Assembly (NCBI GenBank): GCA_016709385.1
Contig: JADJMW010000023.1
Location: forward strand, 75,006 to 139,005
Origin: Candidatus Rubrivivax defluviihabitans
GTDB taxonomy: Bacteria; Pseudomonadota; Gammaproteobacteria; Burkholderiales; Burkholderiaceae_C
Direction of reading: 5' to 3'
Length of the DNA stretch: 64,000 nucleotides
Within the stretch, counting starts at the first letter, position 1; each line of letters begins with the position of its first letter. Positions 16,957 through 25,955 of the stretch are shown here, piece after piece. Both the position numbers and the translations under genes were made by a program. Under the pieces are notes generated by a model. It was not told the origin of the DNA. It did not search any database and was given only the letters and a program-made list of their open reading frames with translations.

Positions 16957-17811
16957 ATGAACGCAGCCCCCGACCTGCGCGCGTGGATCGGCCGCACTGA
17001 AACCTTGCGCGACACCATCGACCCGACCCCGGTGGCCGCACTCGCGGCCACGCTCGACCACCCCGCCGCGCCGGTGCCGCCGGGCACGCCGCTGCCACCG
17101 CTGTGGCACTGGCTCTACTTCCTGCCCCTGCACCGGCAGAGCGAGCTCGGCCCCGACGGCCACGCCCGGCGCGGCGGCTTCCTGCCGCCTGTGCCGCTGC
17201 CGCGGCGCATGTGGGCCGGCAGCCAGTTCGAATTCCGCTCGCCCGTCCGGGTGGGCGATGGCGTCCAACGCCTGTCCACCATCGAAGACGTGACGAGCAA
17301 GACCGGCCGCAGCGGCGCGCTGGTCTTCGTGAAGGTGCGGCACGAACTGCGCTGCAATGGCGCCGCGCAGCCGGCGCTGGTGGAATGGCACGACATCGTC
17401 TACCGGGAAGCGAAGCCGCCCGGCGCCGCCGAACCCCCGCCGCAGCCGGCACCGCAGCGCGCGGCCTGGCAGCGCGAGATCGTGCCCGACGAGGTGCTGC
17501 TGTTCCGCTACAGCGCGCTCACCTTCAATGGCCACCGCATCCATTACGACCGCCGCTACGTGACGGAGGTCGAGGGCTACCCGGGCCTGGTCGTGCACGG
17601 CCCGCTGATCGCCACGCTGCTGCTGGACCTGCTGCACCGGCAGTTGCCGCAGGCCGACGTGGCGGCCTTCCGCTTCCGCGCCGTGCGGCCCACCTTCGAC
17701 GGTCAGCCATTCCGCATCGACGGCGCACGCGACGGCCTCACCGTGCGGCTGTGGGCGCAGGACCACGAGGGCTGGCTGACGATGGACGCCGTGGCCACGC
17801 TGCGCGCCTGA
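16957..17811 (+). CDS. MaoC-like/hotdog acyl-CoA dehydratase family protein
   Basis: The 284-residue protein is built of two hotdog-like halves: an N-terminal FAS1-type dehydratase domain (about 10-140) and a C-terminal half with LLFRYSALTFNGHRIHYDRRYV, whose Asn/His match the hydratase motif, followed by GYPGLVVHGPLIATLLLDLL. It resembles mesaconyl-CoA hydratase and HTD2-type 3-hydroxyacyl dehydratases, which act on short branched acyl-CoAs. The exact substrate is unknown. It starts on the base after the aldo/keto reductase stop. Confidence 0.75.
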   Translation: MNAAPDLRAWIGRTETLRDTIDPTPVAALAATLDHPAAPVPPGTPLPPLWHWLYFLPLHRQSELGPDGHARRGGFLPPVPLPRRMWAGSQFEFRSPVRVGDGVQRLSTIEDVTSKTGRSGALVFVKVRHELRCNGAAQPALVEWHDIVYREAKPPGAAEPPPQPAPQRAAWQREIVPDEVLLFRYSALTFNGHRIHYDRRYVTEVEGYPGLVVHGPLIATLLLDLLHRQLPQADVAAFRFRAVRPTFDGQPFRIDGARDGLTVRLWAQDHEGWLTMDAVATLRA

Positions 17812-17873
17812 GGGGGTTGTCGCCGGCGTGCCGTCCGGCGCCGTCCCGGCACGAGCGGGGCACAATCGCGGCC

Positions 17874-17900
17874 CTTGAAAGGGCCCGGGTGTGACCCCAC
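17874..17900 (+). promoter_or_regulatory. Sigma-32 heat-shock promoter of htpG
   Basis: CTTGAAA (17874-17880), a 14-base spacer and CCCCAC (17895-17900) closely match the RpoH consensus CTTGAAA-N13/14-CCCCAT. It lies about 70 bp upstream of the htpG start, so heat-shock control of htpG is very likely. Confidence 0.75.
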
Positions 17901-17972
17901 CATCCCCAGGTCCATTGGTTCTTCGCCGCGGCCAGCCCCGGCCGCCTGCCCCACCCACGCACACCCACGATC

Positions 17973-19841
17973 ATGGAAAAACAAACCCTGTCATTCCAGG
18001 CCGAGGTCAAGCAGATCCTGCACCTCGTCACCCATTCGCTTTATTCCAACAAGGAGATCTTCCTGCGCGAGCTGGTGTCCAACGCGTCGGACGCCTGCGA
18101 CAAGCTGCGTTTCGAGGCGCTGGACCGGCCCGAGCTGTTCGAGGACGCACCGAACCTGGAGGTGCGCGTCTGGTACGACGACCAGGCCAAGACCATCACC
18201 ATCCGCGACAACGGCATCGGCATGAGCGCCGAGGAAGCCGTGCAGCACCTGGGCACCATCGCCAAGAGCGGCACGCGCGAATTCATGGCCGCGCTGGAAG
18301 GCGAGAAGAAGAAGGACGCCAACCTGATCGGCCAGTTCGGCGTCGGCTTCTATTCGGGCTTCATCGTCGCCGACCGCATCACGGTGGAGTCGCGCCGCGC
18401 CGGCCTGGACGCCGGCCATGGCGTGCGCTGGAGCAGCGAGGGCACGGGCGATTTCGAGGTCGAGACCATCGATCGCCCGGCCCGTGGCACCGACGTCATC
18501 CTGCACCTGCGCGAAGGCGAGGAGGAATGGCTCAGCGCCTGGAAGCTGAAGTCGATCATCGGCAAGTATTCCGACCACATCAGCCTGCCGATCCTGATGC
18601 CCAAGCAGCAATGGGACGAGGAAAGGAAGGAGCAGGTCACCACCGACGAGTGGGAGCCGGTGAACAAGGCCGCCGCGCTGTGGACACGCAGCAAGAGCGA
18701 CGTCACCGACGCCCAGTACCAGGAGTTCTACAAGCAGATCAGCTACGACAGCGAGCCGCCGCTGGCCTATACGCACAACCGCGTGGAGGGCCGCACCGAG
18801 TACACGCAGCTGCTGTACGTGCCGGCCAAGGCGCCGTTCGACCTGTGGAACCGCGACAAGCGCGGCGGCGTCAAGCTCTACGTCAAGCGCGTCTTCATCA
18901 TGGACGACGCCGAGGCGCTGATGCCGGTGTACCTGCGCTTCGTGAAGGGCGTGATCGACAGCGCCGACCTGCCGCTGAACGTGAGCCGCGAACTGCTGCA
19001 GGAGAGCCGCGACGTCAAGGCCATCCGCGAAGGCTGCACCAAGCGCGTGCTGTCGATGCTGGAAGACGTGGCCGAGAACCAGAAGGACAAATACGCCGAG
19101 TTCTGGACCCAGTTCGGCGCCGTGCTCAAGGAAGGCATCGGCGAGGACCACGCCAACCAGGAGCGGCTGGCCAAGCTGCTGCGTTTCGCGTCCACGCACG
19201 CCGACAGCGGCGTCAGCCTCGCCGACTACGTGGGCCGCATGAAGGAAGGCCAGGAGGCCATCTACGTCATCACCGCCGACACGCTGGCGGCAGCCAAGGG
19301 CAGCCCGCAACTGGAGGTGTTCCGCAAGAAGGGCATCGAGGTGCTGCTGCTGGTGGATCGCGTCGACGAGTGGATGCTGAGCCACCTGTACGAATTCGAC
19401 GGCAAGCCGCTGCAGAGCGTGGCCAAGGGCGGTGTCGACCTCGGCAAGCTGCAGGACGAGGAAGAGAAGAAGCAGGCCGAGCAGACCGCCGAGGCCTTCA
19501 AGCCGGTGCTCGAGCGCTTGAAGATCTCGCTGGCCGACCGTGCCAAGGACGTGCGCACGACGACGCGGCTGGTCGATTCACCGGCCTGCATCGTCGTCGA
19601 CGAGCACGACATGAGCTCGCACCTGGCGCGGCTGCTCAAGCAGGCCGGGCAGGACGCACCCAAGGGCAAGCCGATCCTGGAGGTCAACCCGGCGCACGCG
19701 CTGCTCAAGAGACTGGAGGCCAGCGAGCAATTCGACGACCTGGCGCAGATCCTCTTCGACCAGGCGCTGCTGGCCGAAGGCGGGCAACTGGAAGACCCTG
19801 CCGCTTACGTGCAGCGCGTCAACAAGCTGCTCGCGGCCTGA
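17973..19841 (+). CDS. htpG: Molecular chaperone HtpG (Hsp90)
   Basis: The protein has 622 residues, full length for bacterial Hsp90. The N-terminal GHKL ATPase domain has NKEIFLRELVSNASDACDKL, DNGIGMS and GQFGVGFYSGF; the middle domain contains the catalytic Arg region (NVSRELLQES) and the C-terminal dimerisation domain follows. It is a cytoplasmic ATP-dependent chaperone for late folding of client proteins. It sits alone behind the heat-shock promoter at 17874-17900. Confidence 0.97.
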   Translation: MEKQTLSFQAEVKQILHLVTHSLYSNKEIFLRELVSNASDACDKLRFEALDRPELFEDAPNLEVRVWYDDQAKTITIRDNGIGMSAEEAVQHLGTIAKSGTREFMAALEGEKKKDANLIGQFGVGFYSGFIVADRITVESRRAGLDAGHGVRWSSEGTGDFEVETIDRPARGTDVILHLREGEEEWLSAWKLKSIIGKYSDHISLPILMPKQQWDEERKEQVTTDEWEPVNKAAALWTRSKSDVTDAQYQEFYKQISYDSEPPLAYTHNRVEGRTEYTQLLYVPAKAPFDLWNRDKRGGVKLYVKRVFIMDDAEALMPVYLRFVKGVIDSADLPLNVSRELLQESRDVKAIREGCTKRVLSMLEDVAENQKDKYAEFWTQFGAVLKEGIGEDHANQERLAKLLRFASTHADSGVSLADYVGRMKEGQEAIYVITADTLAAAKGSPQLEVFRKKGIEVLLLVDRVDEWMLSHLYEFDGKPLQSVAKGGVDLGKLQDEEEKKQAEQTAEAFKPVLERLKISLADRAKDVRTTTRLVDSPACIVVDEHDMSSHLARLLKQAGQDAPKGKPILEVNPAHALLKRLEASEQFDDLAQILFDQALLAEGGQLEDPAAYVQRVNKLLAA

Positions 19842-19994
19842 GAAGTCGCGCGAGTCGACACCGCGCGTCCCTGGTAACGCCATGACCCGTCGGCTCCGGG
19901 CGGGCTACAGTGCGGTGCACCGCGTTGCCGCAACGAGCCGGGGGCCGCGCGGCGCGAGTCATTGCCCGAGCCGGGCTCGGTTGCGGAGGTGCAC

Positions 19995-20381
19995 ATGAGA
20001 CGAGTCACAGGCATCGGCGGCATCTTCTTCCAGGCGCGCGACCCTGCGGCGCTGCGCGCCTGGTACCAGAAGCACCTGGGTGTGGACGTACAGGACTGGG
20101 GCGGCGCCGCTTTCACGTGGACCGACGCCGAAGGCCAGCCGACCGGCGGTACCACGATCTGGAGTATCGGTGAGGCTGCGGGCGATCATTTCGCGCCCAG
20201 CACGGCCCCCTTCATGGTGAACTACCGCGTTGCCGACTTGGCTGCGCTGGTTGCGGCCTTGAAGGCCGAGGGCTGCGACGTGCTCGAGAAGACCGAGGAC
20301 TCGGAGTACGGGAAATTCGCCTGGGTGATGGACCTCGAAGGCCACAAGGTCGAACTCTGGGAGCCGCCGCCCGGCCAATGA
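19995..20381 (+). CDS. VOC (glyoxalase/bleomycin-resistance) family protein
   Basis: The 128-residue single VOC module has two beta-alpha-beta-beta-beta units: GIGGIFFQARDPAALRAWYQKHLGVDV at the start and VMDLEGHKVELWEPP at the end, with likely metal ligands Glu (VELWEP) and His/Gln positions partly missing. Such stand-alone proteins bind or modify small molecules; the function is not predictable. GGAGGT at 19985-19990 supports the ATG at 19995. Confidence 0.8.
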   Translation: MRRVTGIGGIFFQARDPAALRAWYQKHLGVDVQDWGGAAFTWTDAEGQPTGGTTIWSIGEAAGDHFAPSTAPFMVNYRVADLAALVAALKAEGCDVLEKTEDSEYGKFAWVMDLEGHKVELWEPPPGQ

Positions 20382-20408
20382 CACCCGGCTGGGGGCGGAC
20401 CGGCGGCT

Positions 20409-21413
20409 TCAGTCCGCCATCGCCTCGATCTGCTCGCGCAGTTGCGTCGTCTGCTGGTTCCAATAGGCCGCGGTGCCGAAGAACGGAAAGTGGATCGGGA
20501 AGGTGGGGTCGCCCCAGCGTTCGGCCAGCCAGGCGCTGTGGCGCACCATGCGCAGCGTGCGCAACGGCTCGATGAGCCGGCGTTCACGGTCGTCGAAATC
20601 GCTGAATTGTTCGTAGCCCGCCAGCAGCGTTTTCAGCTGCTGCGCCATCGTCGCGGCGTCGCCCGAGACCAGCATCCACAGGTCCTGCACGGCCGGGCCT
20701 TGCATGGCGTCGTCCAGGTCCACCACGTTCGGACCAGTGTCGCGCCACAGCACGTTGCCGCGGTGGCAGTCGCCGTGCAGGCGCAGCGTAGCCAGCGGCT
20801 GGGCGGCGTCGAAGGCGGCGGCCACCGCGCCCAGCGCCCGCTCGCAGGCGTCCTTCCAGGCCGGCAGTTCGGTGGGCGGCACGAAGTTGCCCTGCAGCAG
20901 CAGCGACATGGCGCGCTGGCCGTCGGCGCGGGGATTCAGGTGGTGCCGGTGCAGGAACGGCCGCCACCGGCCGACCGCGTGCAGGCGGCCGATGAAGCGG
21001 CCGATGCGCTCCAGCGTGGCCGGGTCCTCGAGTTCGGGTTCACGGCCGGCGCAGCGCTCGGCCACGGCAAAGCGGTGCGTGGCGCCGTCGACGCTGTGGC
21101 AGGCCAGCGTGGGCGGGTCGCCGTGCAGCACCAGGCCCGGTGTTGCGGCCACGTCTTGCAGCACCAGCGGCGGCACCACCGAAACCTCGGCGGCGGCCAG
21201 TTCCAGCGCGAAGGCGTGCTCCTCGACGATCTGCGCGTCGCTCCAGCGCCCCGGCCGGTAGAACTTGGCCACCACCGCGCGGCCGTCCTCCAGGAAGACC
21301 TGGAAGACGCGGTTTTCATACGAATTGAGCTGCAGGATGCGGCCGTCGCCGCGCAGGCCCACCGCGTCCAGCGAATCCAGAACCCGGCGTGGCGTCAGGT
21401 TGGAATAGTTCAC
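20409..21413 (-). CDS. srkA: Stress response serine/threonine kinase SrkA (YihE)
   Basis: The 334-residue APH-like kinase matches YihE/SrkA: NSYENRVFQV (nucleotide loop), VVAKFYRPGRW with the catalytic Lys, LHGDCHRGNVLWRD (catalytic loop Asp and Asn) and VVDLDDAMQGPAVQDLW (metal Asp). In E. coli it protects against stress-induced death involving MazF. It starts at GTG, directly after the stop codon of the upstream membrane-protein gene, so the two are probably co-transcribed. Confidence 0.9.
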   Translation of the reverse strand: MNYSNLTPRRVLDSLDAVGLRGDGRILQLNSYENRVFQVFLEDGRAVVAKFYRPGRWSDAQIVEEHAFALELAAAEVSVVPPLVLQDVAATPGLVLHGDPPTLACHSVDGATHRFAVAERCAGREPELEDPATLERIGRFIGRLHAVGRWRPFLHRHHLNPRADGQRAMSLLLQGNFVPPTELPAWKDACERALGAVAAAFDAAQPLATLRLHGDCHRGNVLWRDTGPNVVDLDDAMQGPAVQDLWMLVSGDAATMAQQLKTLLAGYEQFSDFDDRERRLIEPLRTLRMVRHSAWLAERWGDPTFPIHFPFFGTAAYWNQQTTQLREQIEAMAD

Positions 21414-22181
21414 TCAGTGCCGGACCGGCGCCACGGGGGTGTCGACGACGACACCGCCCACGTCGTCGGGCGCGTCGGGCACCTCGCGCATCGACAGGCC
21501 CGGCCGCAGGTTGCCGAAGGTGCTGGGCATGCCATCGGACCCGCGGCCCTCGACACCGAAGAAGGAGTCCTGCATGAAGCCCGAGTCCTGCCACAGCGTG
21601 GTGCGCTCGCGCCGTCGCGACCCCCCGGGATGGACCATGAAGCCGCGCGGAGGCGGCGCCGTCGGTGCCGGGTGAGGGCCGCGTGCCGCAGCGCCGCCGG
21701 TCTGCGGCACCATCAGCTGCAACTCGGCCACCGACGGCAGGTGGTCCACCGGGCAGCGCAGATAGCGCACGCGGCACGCGGCCAGCACCGACTGCTTGAT
21801 CTGCATGGCGCGGCGCGAATCGCCACGTTCGTTGTCCAGGTCGATCGCCGCCAGCACGCGGCCGTTGGCGCTGCAGATGGCAAATGTCACGTTCAGCGAA
21901 CCGAGCAGCTGGTACCAGAAGCGCACCTCGCTGGGATCGGTGGGCTGGCTGAAGCGCACCAGCGGCAGCTTGGACAGCACGATGTGGTGCGGCAGCGCCT
22001 CGCGCAGTTGGCGGTAGACGCGCCGCTCGTCGCTGCTGAAGACGGGGCGCGCCGTCAGCGTCCATTCGGTGGGCAGCGGCCTCGAGCGCGGCCGCCGCTG
22101 CTGCAGCAGCCACAACACCGCCGCCGCGACCAGAAGCGCCAGCGATATCGATGCCAGGACCCAGGGAAGTGTCTGCTGCAT
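21414..22181 (-). CDS. Membrane-anchored DUF2726 protein
   Basis: The 255-residue protein has one N-terminal membrane helix (LPWVLASISLALLVAAAVLWLL). A DUF2726 domain follows (about residues 40-165): FSSDERRVYRQLREALP, then FAICSANGRVLAAIDLDNE and RRAMQIKQSVLAACRVRYLRC. This domain resembles restriction-endonuclease-like/topoisomerase-associated folds but its activity is unknown. The C-terminal 90 residues are Pro/Gly-rich and probably disordered. Start ATG at 22181 sits right before the hydrophobic helix; earlier in-frame starts are less likely. Confidence 0.65.
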   Translation of the reverse strand: MQQTLPWVLASISLALLVAAAVLWLLQQRRPRSRPLPTEWTLTARPVFSSDERRVYRQLREALPHHIVLSKLPLVRFSQPTDPSEVRFWYQLLGSLNVTFAICSANGRVLAAIDLDNERGDSRRAMQIKQSVLAACRVRYLRCPVDHLPSVAELQLMVPQTGGAAARGPHPAPTAPPPRGFMVHPGGSRRRERTTLWQDSGFMQDSFFGVEGRGSDGMPSTFGNLRPGLSMREVPDAPDDVGGVVVDTPVAPVRH

Positions 22182-22300
22182 GAACGGCGTGGATAGGCGG
22201 CTGCCGGCCGGCAAGCGCAGGCCAGGCAAAGGAGTAGGACGGGGATGTTACATGCCCGTGTCCCCGCCAGACCCCCGCGTTTGCGGGTCAGAGGCGCTGT

Positions 22301-22969
22301 TCAGAGCTTGTCGGCCAGCTGGCGCAGGCAGGGCGGCCGCAGCCGGTCCAGCCGCAACACCTGCATTTTGATACGGTAGTCCATCTCGGCGGCCTGATGG
22401 CCCACCAGTTCCTCGATCTGCGAGCCCAGCGTGTCCTGCGGCAGCAGCAAGCGGGCGACGGCCTCGGAGCCGTCGAACTGCACATCGGCGCCGGCGCGCC
22501 GCACGATGCCGAGCATGGCGGTGTTGTCGCGGGCGATGTGGATCATCATGGTCTTGGCGCCGCGGTTGCGTGCATGGGTGACGGCGTGGTCGAACAGGCG
22601 CGCGCCATAGCCGCGGCCGCGCGCGCGCTCCGACACCGAAACGCCGAATTCCACCACCGTGCCCGGCTGGTCGCCCGCGGGTTCGAAGGCCAGGTGGGCC
22701 ATGGCCAGCACCTCGAGGCGGCGGTCGAAGATGCCGAAGACGAGGTCTCGTTCGAAATCGATGTGGTCGACGTAGCCGCGGATCTGCTCGTCGGTGGCCA
22801 GCATGCCGAAGCGCAGCAGGCGGTCGCGTTCGTTCAAGGCCAGCAGGTGGTCGCTGATTCGGGGTCTGTGCTGGGGGCTCAGGTTGCGGATGGGCACCCA
22901 AGCCCCGGTCACACGTGCCCCCACCGCGCGGGGCAGTGCAGCTTCAAGCGTTTCGGTCTGGCGTGTCAT
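22301..22969 (-). CDS. GNAT family N-acetyltransferase
   Basis: The 222-residue protein has a central GNAT fold. The acetyl-CoA loop is visible in VSVSERARGRGYGARLFDHAV (the RGxGxA/G motif), followed by the helix and strand around MMIHIARDNTAMLGIVRRAG. The N-terminal 40 residues hold an early part of the fold around LNERDRLLRFG. The acceptor substrate is unknown. A small hairpin at 22274-22287 just past its stop may end transcription. Confidence 0.8.
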   Translation of the reverse strand: MTRQTETLEAALPRAVGARVTGAWVPIRNLSPQHRPRISDHLLALNERDRLLRFGMLATDEQIRGYVDHIDFERDLVFGIFDRRLEVLAMAHLAFEPAGDQPGTVVEFGVSVSERARGRGYGARLFDHAVTHARNRGAKTMMIHIARDNTAMLGIVRRAGADVQFDGSEAVARLLLPQDTLGSQIEELVGHQAAEMDYRIKMQVLRLDRLRPPCLRQLADKL

Positions 22970-23069
22970 GCAGGCTTTCGGTTGTTGACGAAAAACATGG
23001 TACGCGAAAGATCTAGGGTTTACCCTCAATCTCCACCGGATGCGACCTTGACCTGCGCCGCCTCCCAGT

Positions 23070-23312
23070 TTGCGGTCTGGGCCCGATTCACCGTATACTT
23101 CAAGGCTTTCCCGCTGACGGCCGGGGAGAAATACGTTTGATGCTTCTTCGCCGCCGCCCGAGTCGCAGTGCGTGCCCCGCCCCGGGGGCGCCACCGTCGG
23201 GTCGGCCCGGCGATCCGACATGCCCCGAGAGGTCGCCTCCACAAGCGGTACCGAAGGGCTGCAGCAGACGCCGCATCTGCCGTTGAACCCGCAGGCTTCT
23301 TCCGGAGCCTGC
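23070..23312 (+). promoter_or_regulatory. rplM-rpsI promoter and leader
   Basis: This occupies most of the 359-bp gap before rplM. TTGCGG (23070-23075), an 18-bp spacer and TATACT (23094-23099) form a good sigma-70 promoter. The transcript would have a leader of about 220 bases ending in a hairpin (23291-23297 paired with 23306-23312, 7 bp, loop of 8) immediately before the AGGA that serves rplM. L13 operons are often autoregulated through their leaders; that role here is inferred. Nothing else was identified in 22970-23069. Confidence 0.55.
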
Positions 23313-23328
23313 CTACAGGAAGACCCTC

Positions 23329-23757
23329 ATGAAGACCTTCAGCGCCAAACCGGCCGAAGTGAAGCACGAGTGGTTTGTGATCGACGCCACCGACAAGGTG
23401 CTCGGACGTGTTGCCAGCGAAGTGGCACTCCGTTTGCGCGGCAAGCACAAGCCCATCTATACGCCTCACGTCGATACCGGCGATTTCATCGTCATCGTCA
23501 ACGCCGAAAAGATCCGCGTCACGGGGGCCAAGGCCACCGACAAGATCTACTACCGGCACTCGGGTTACCCGGGCGGCATCACGGCCACGTCGTTCAAGGA
23601 CATGCAGGCCCGCCACCCCGGCCGCGCCATCGAGAAGGCCGTCAAGGGCATGCTGCCCAAGGGCCCGCTCGGCTACGCGATGATCAAGAAGCTGAAGGTG
23701 TACGCCGGTGCCACCCACCCGCACACCGCCCAGCAGCCCAAGCCGCTAGAGATTTGA
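23329..23757 (+). CDS. rplM: 50S ribosomal protein L13
   Basis: The 142-residue protein has the standard L13 length and sequence: MKTFSAKPAEVKHEWFVIDA at the start, then VLGRVASEVALRLRGKHKP, the GDFIVIVNAEKI strand and HSGYPGGI. It is an early-assembly protein of the large ribosomal subunit. It is followed 10 bp later by rpsI, the near-universal pair. Confidence 0.98.
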   Translation: MKTFSAKPAEVKHEWFVIDATDKVLGRVASEVALRLRGKHKPIYTPHVDTGDFIVIVNAEKIRVTGAKATDKIYYRHSGYPGGITATSFKDMQARHPGRAIEKAVKGMLPKGPLGYAMIKKLKVYAGATHPHTAQQPKPLEI

Positions 23758-23767
23758 GGACGCCGCA

Positions 23768-24160
23768 ATGATTGGACCCTGGAACTACGGCACCGGTCGC
23801 CGCAAATCGAGCGTGGCCCGCGTCTTCATCAAGAAGGGCAGCGGCCAGATCGTCGTCAACGGCAAGGCCATCGACGACTATTTCGGCCGCCAGACGTCGA
23901 TCATGATCGTCAAGCAGCCGCTGCTGCTGACGGCCAACGACGGCGCCTTCGACATCAAGATCAACGTGCGCGGCGGCGGTGAATCCGGCCAAGCCGGCGC
24001 CGTGCGCCATGGCATCACGCGGGCGCTGATCGACTACGACGTGGCGCTCAAGCCCGACCTCAGCCGCGCCGGCTTCGTCACGCGCGACGCGCGCGAGGTC
24101 GAGCGCAAGAAGGTCGGCCTGCACGGCGCCCGCCGTCGCAAGCAGTTCAGCAAGCGCTGA
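23768..24160 (+). CDS. rpsI: 30S ribosomal protein S9
   Basis: The 130-residue protein has S9 features: GTGRRKSSVARVFIKKG at the N-terminus, GGGESGQAGAVRHGI in the middle and the basic tail ending KKVGLHGARRRKQFSKR, whose last residues reach the P-site tRNA. It shares the rplM promoter. Confidence 0.98.
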   Translation: MIGPWNYGTGRRKSSVARVFIKKGSGQIVVNGKAIDDYFGRQTSIMIVKQPLLLTANDGAFDIKINVRGGGESGQAGAVRHGITRALIDYDVALKPDLSRAGFVTRDAREVERKKVGLHGARRRKQFSKR

Positions 24161-24305
24161 AGTCCGCTCACGGGTGGCCTGGCCGGTTGCCCGTGCGGCC
24201 GGCAAACGCCTTGCGCAGCGTATCCGCGCCTGCTCAGAGGGCACGCTGCGCTGCGGGATGGCCCGAAAATGCCCGGGTCATGGGGATGGTCAAGGCCGGC
24301 GATGT

Positions 24306-24319
24306 GACCATCGATGGTC
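24306..24319. other. 14-bp perfect palindrome upstream of erpA
   Basis: GACCATCGATGGTC is a perfect palindrome about 60 bp before erpA, in the 219-bp gap after rpsI. It could be a regulator site (erpA homologues are often under iron-sulfur control), but it does not match an IscR site that I recognise. Confidence 0.25.
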
Positions 24320-24379
24320 CAATCCGGGGTAAGTTGATGTTTATTGTCTCGCCCGAGTCCGCCTCTTGAAGGAGCTTCC

Positions 24380-24754
24380 ATGAACGCCCTGGCCGAACCG
24401 ATCACGCCGTCCACCGACGAGATGCCCGCACCCTTGATCTTTACCGACAGTGCCGCCGACAAGGTGCGCCAGCTGGTCGAGGAGGAAGGCAACCCCGACC
24501 TGAAGCTGCGCGTGTTCGTGCAGGGTGGCGGTTGCTCGGGTTTCCAGTACGGCTTCACCTTCGACGAGGTGATCAACGAAGACGATACGCAGATGGCGAA
24601 GAACGGCGTCATGCTGCTGATCGACGCCATGAGCCTGCAGTACCTGATGGGCGCCGAGATCGACTACAAGGAAGATCTGCAGGGCGCGCAGTTCGTGATC
24701 AAGAATCCGAACGCCACCACGACCTGCGGCTGCGGGTCGTCCTTCACGGCCTGA
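24380..24754 (+). CDS. erpA: Iron-sulfur cluster insertion protein ErpA
   Basis: The 124-residue A-type carrier has the three conserved cysteines: one in VQGGGCSGFQYGF and two in TTCGCGSSFTA at the C-terminus. It receives Fe-S clusters from the scaffold and delivers them to apoproteins, including enzymes of respiration and isoprenoid synthesis. GAAGGAGC is well placed before the ATG at 24380. Confidence 0.96.
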   Translation: MNALAEPITPSTDEMPAPLIFTDSAADKVRQLVEEEGNPDLKLRVFVQGGGCSGFQYGFTFDEVINEDDTQMAKNGVMLLIDAMSLQYLMGAEIDYKEDLQGAQFVIKNPNATTTCGCGSSFTA

Positions 24755-24806
24755 GCACCGGCACGCTGGCGCGGCCGCACGCCGCTTCTCCGCGGTCCCC
24801 GCTGCT

Positions 24807-25925
24807 TCAGCCGGCCGGGTACAGTGCACCCAGGACGCGCGGTCCTCGCGCACCGGTCGCCGTGGGCAGGTTGCCAGGCCGACGCGCCAGGTGGGCCTTG
24901 GCCAGCCAGGCGAACGCAAGCGCCTCGACCTGCTCCGGCGCCACGCCGGCGGCTGCGGTGCTTTTGACCGTGGCGCGCCCGGCCAGCAGCGCAGCGAGCC
25001 GCTGCATCAGGTGCAGGTTGAAGGCGCCGCCGCCACAGACCAGCAACGACCCGGTGGCCGGCGCGTGCTGACGAAGGGCGTCGACGGCGCTGCGGGCGGT
25101 CAGCTCCGCCAGCGTGGCCATCACGTCCTGCGGCGACGCGGCGCAGCCGCGCAAGCGGGCGTCCAGCCAGGCGGCGTCGAAGAGATCGCGCCCGGTGCTC
25201 TTGGGCGGCGCCTGGTCGAAGAAGGGTTCTGCCAGCAGGCGATCCAGCGCGGCTTCATCGACACGACCTCCCGCCGCCCAGGCGCCGCCCGCGTCGTACG
25301 GGGCCCCCCGTTGTCGACGGCACCACAGGTCCATGAGCAGGTTGCCGGGGCCGCAATCGAAGCCCAGGACTGCGCCGCCGGCGCGCAACAGCGTGAGGTT
25401 GGCGATGCCGCCCAGGTTCAGCACCGCGACATCGGCACCCGGCCGAGCGAAGCAGGCCGCGTGGAAGGCCGGCACCAGCGGCGCACCCTGGCCGCCCGCC
25501 GCCAGGTCGCGGCTACGGAAGTCGCACACCACGTCGATGCCGGTGCGTTCGGCCAGCAGCGCGGCGTTGAGCAGTTGCAGCGTATAGCCGGTGCCGCCGA
25601 AGGACTGCGGGCGGTGGCGCACGGTCTGGCCGTGGGCGCCGATGGCCGTCACTTCGGTGGCGGCCTGGCCGGTCTGCGCCAGCAATCGCACCACGGCCTC
25701 GGCGTAGAGTTCGCCGACCCCGTTGGCGGCCAGCGCGGCGCGGTGCAGTTCATTCGGGCCCGGCTGGTTCAGCGCCAGCAGTTCCGCGCGCAGCGTTTCG
25801 GGCATGGGCAGGCCGACATGGCCAACCGATTGCAGGACGACGCCTGCGGCCGGGTCGTCACGGGCCAGCACGGCGTCGACGCCGTCGAGCGAGGTGCCCG
25901 ACATGAGCCCGACGTACCAGGCCAC
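24807..25925 (-). CDS. anmK: Anhydro-N-acetylmuramic acid kinase
   Basis: The 372-residue protein starts at GTG, giving the conserved N-terminus AWYVGLMSGTSLDGVDAVL. Other AnmK motifs follow: IGAHGQTVRHRP, LNLGGIANLTLL and the ATP-site FDCGPGNLLMDLW. It phosphorylates and opens anhydroMurNAc released in cell-wall recycling, giving MurNAc-6-phosphate. It lies 30 bp downstream of the M23 peptidase gene on the same strand, a cell-wall pairing. Confidence 0.95.
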   Translation of the reverse strand: MAWYVGLMSGTSLDGVDAVLARDDPAAGVVLQSVGHVGLPMPETLRAELLALNQPGPNELHRAALAANGVGELYAEAVVRLLAQTGQAATEVTAIGAHGQTVRHRPQSFGGTGYTLQLLNAALLAERTGIDVVCDFRSRDLAAGGQGAPLVPAFHAACFARPGADVAVLNLGGIANLTLLRAGGAVLGFDCGPGNLLMDLWCRRQRGAPYDAGGAWAAGGRVDEAALDRLLAEPFFDQAPPKSTGRDLFDAAWLDARLRGCAASPQDVMATLAELTARSAVDALRQHAPATGSLLVCGGGAFNLHLMQRLAALLAGRATVKSTAAAGVAPEQVEALAFAWLAKAHLARRPGNLPTATGARGPRVLGALYPAG

Positions 25926-25955
25926 GGGATCGCGCTTCGCGCTTGGGCAGGTGGC

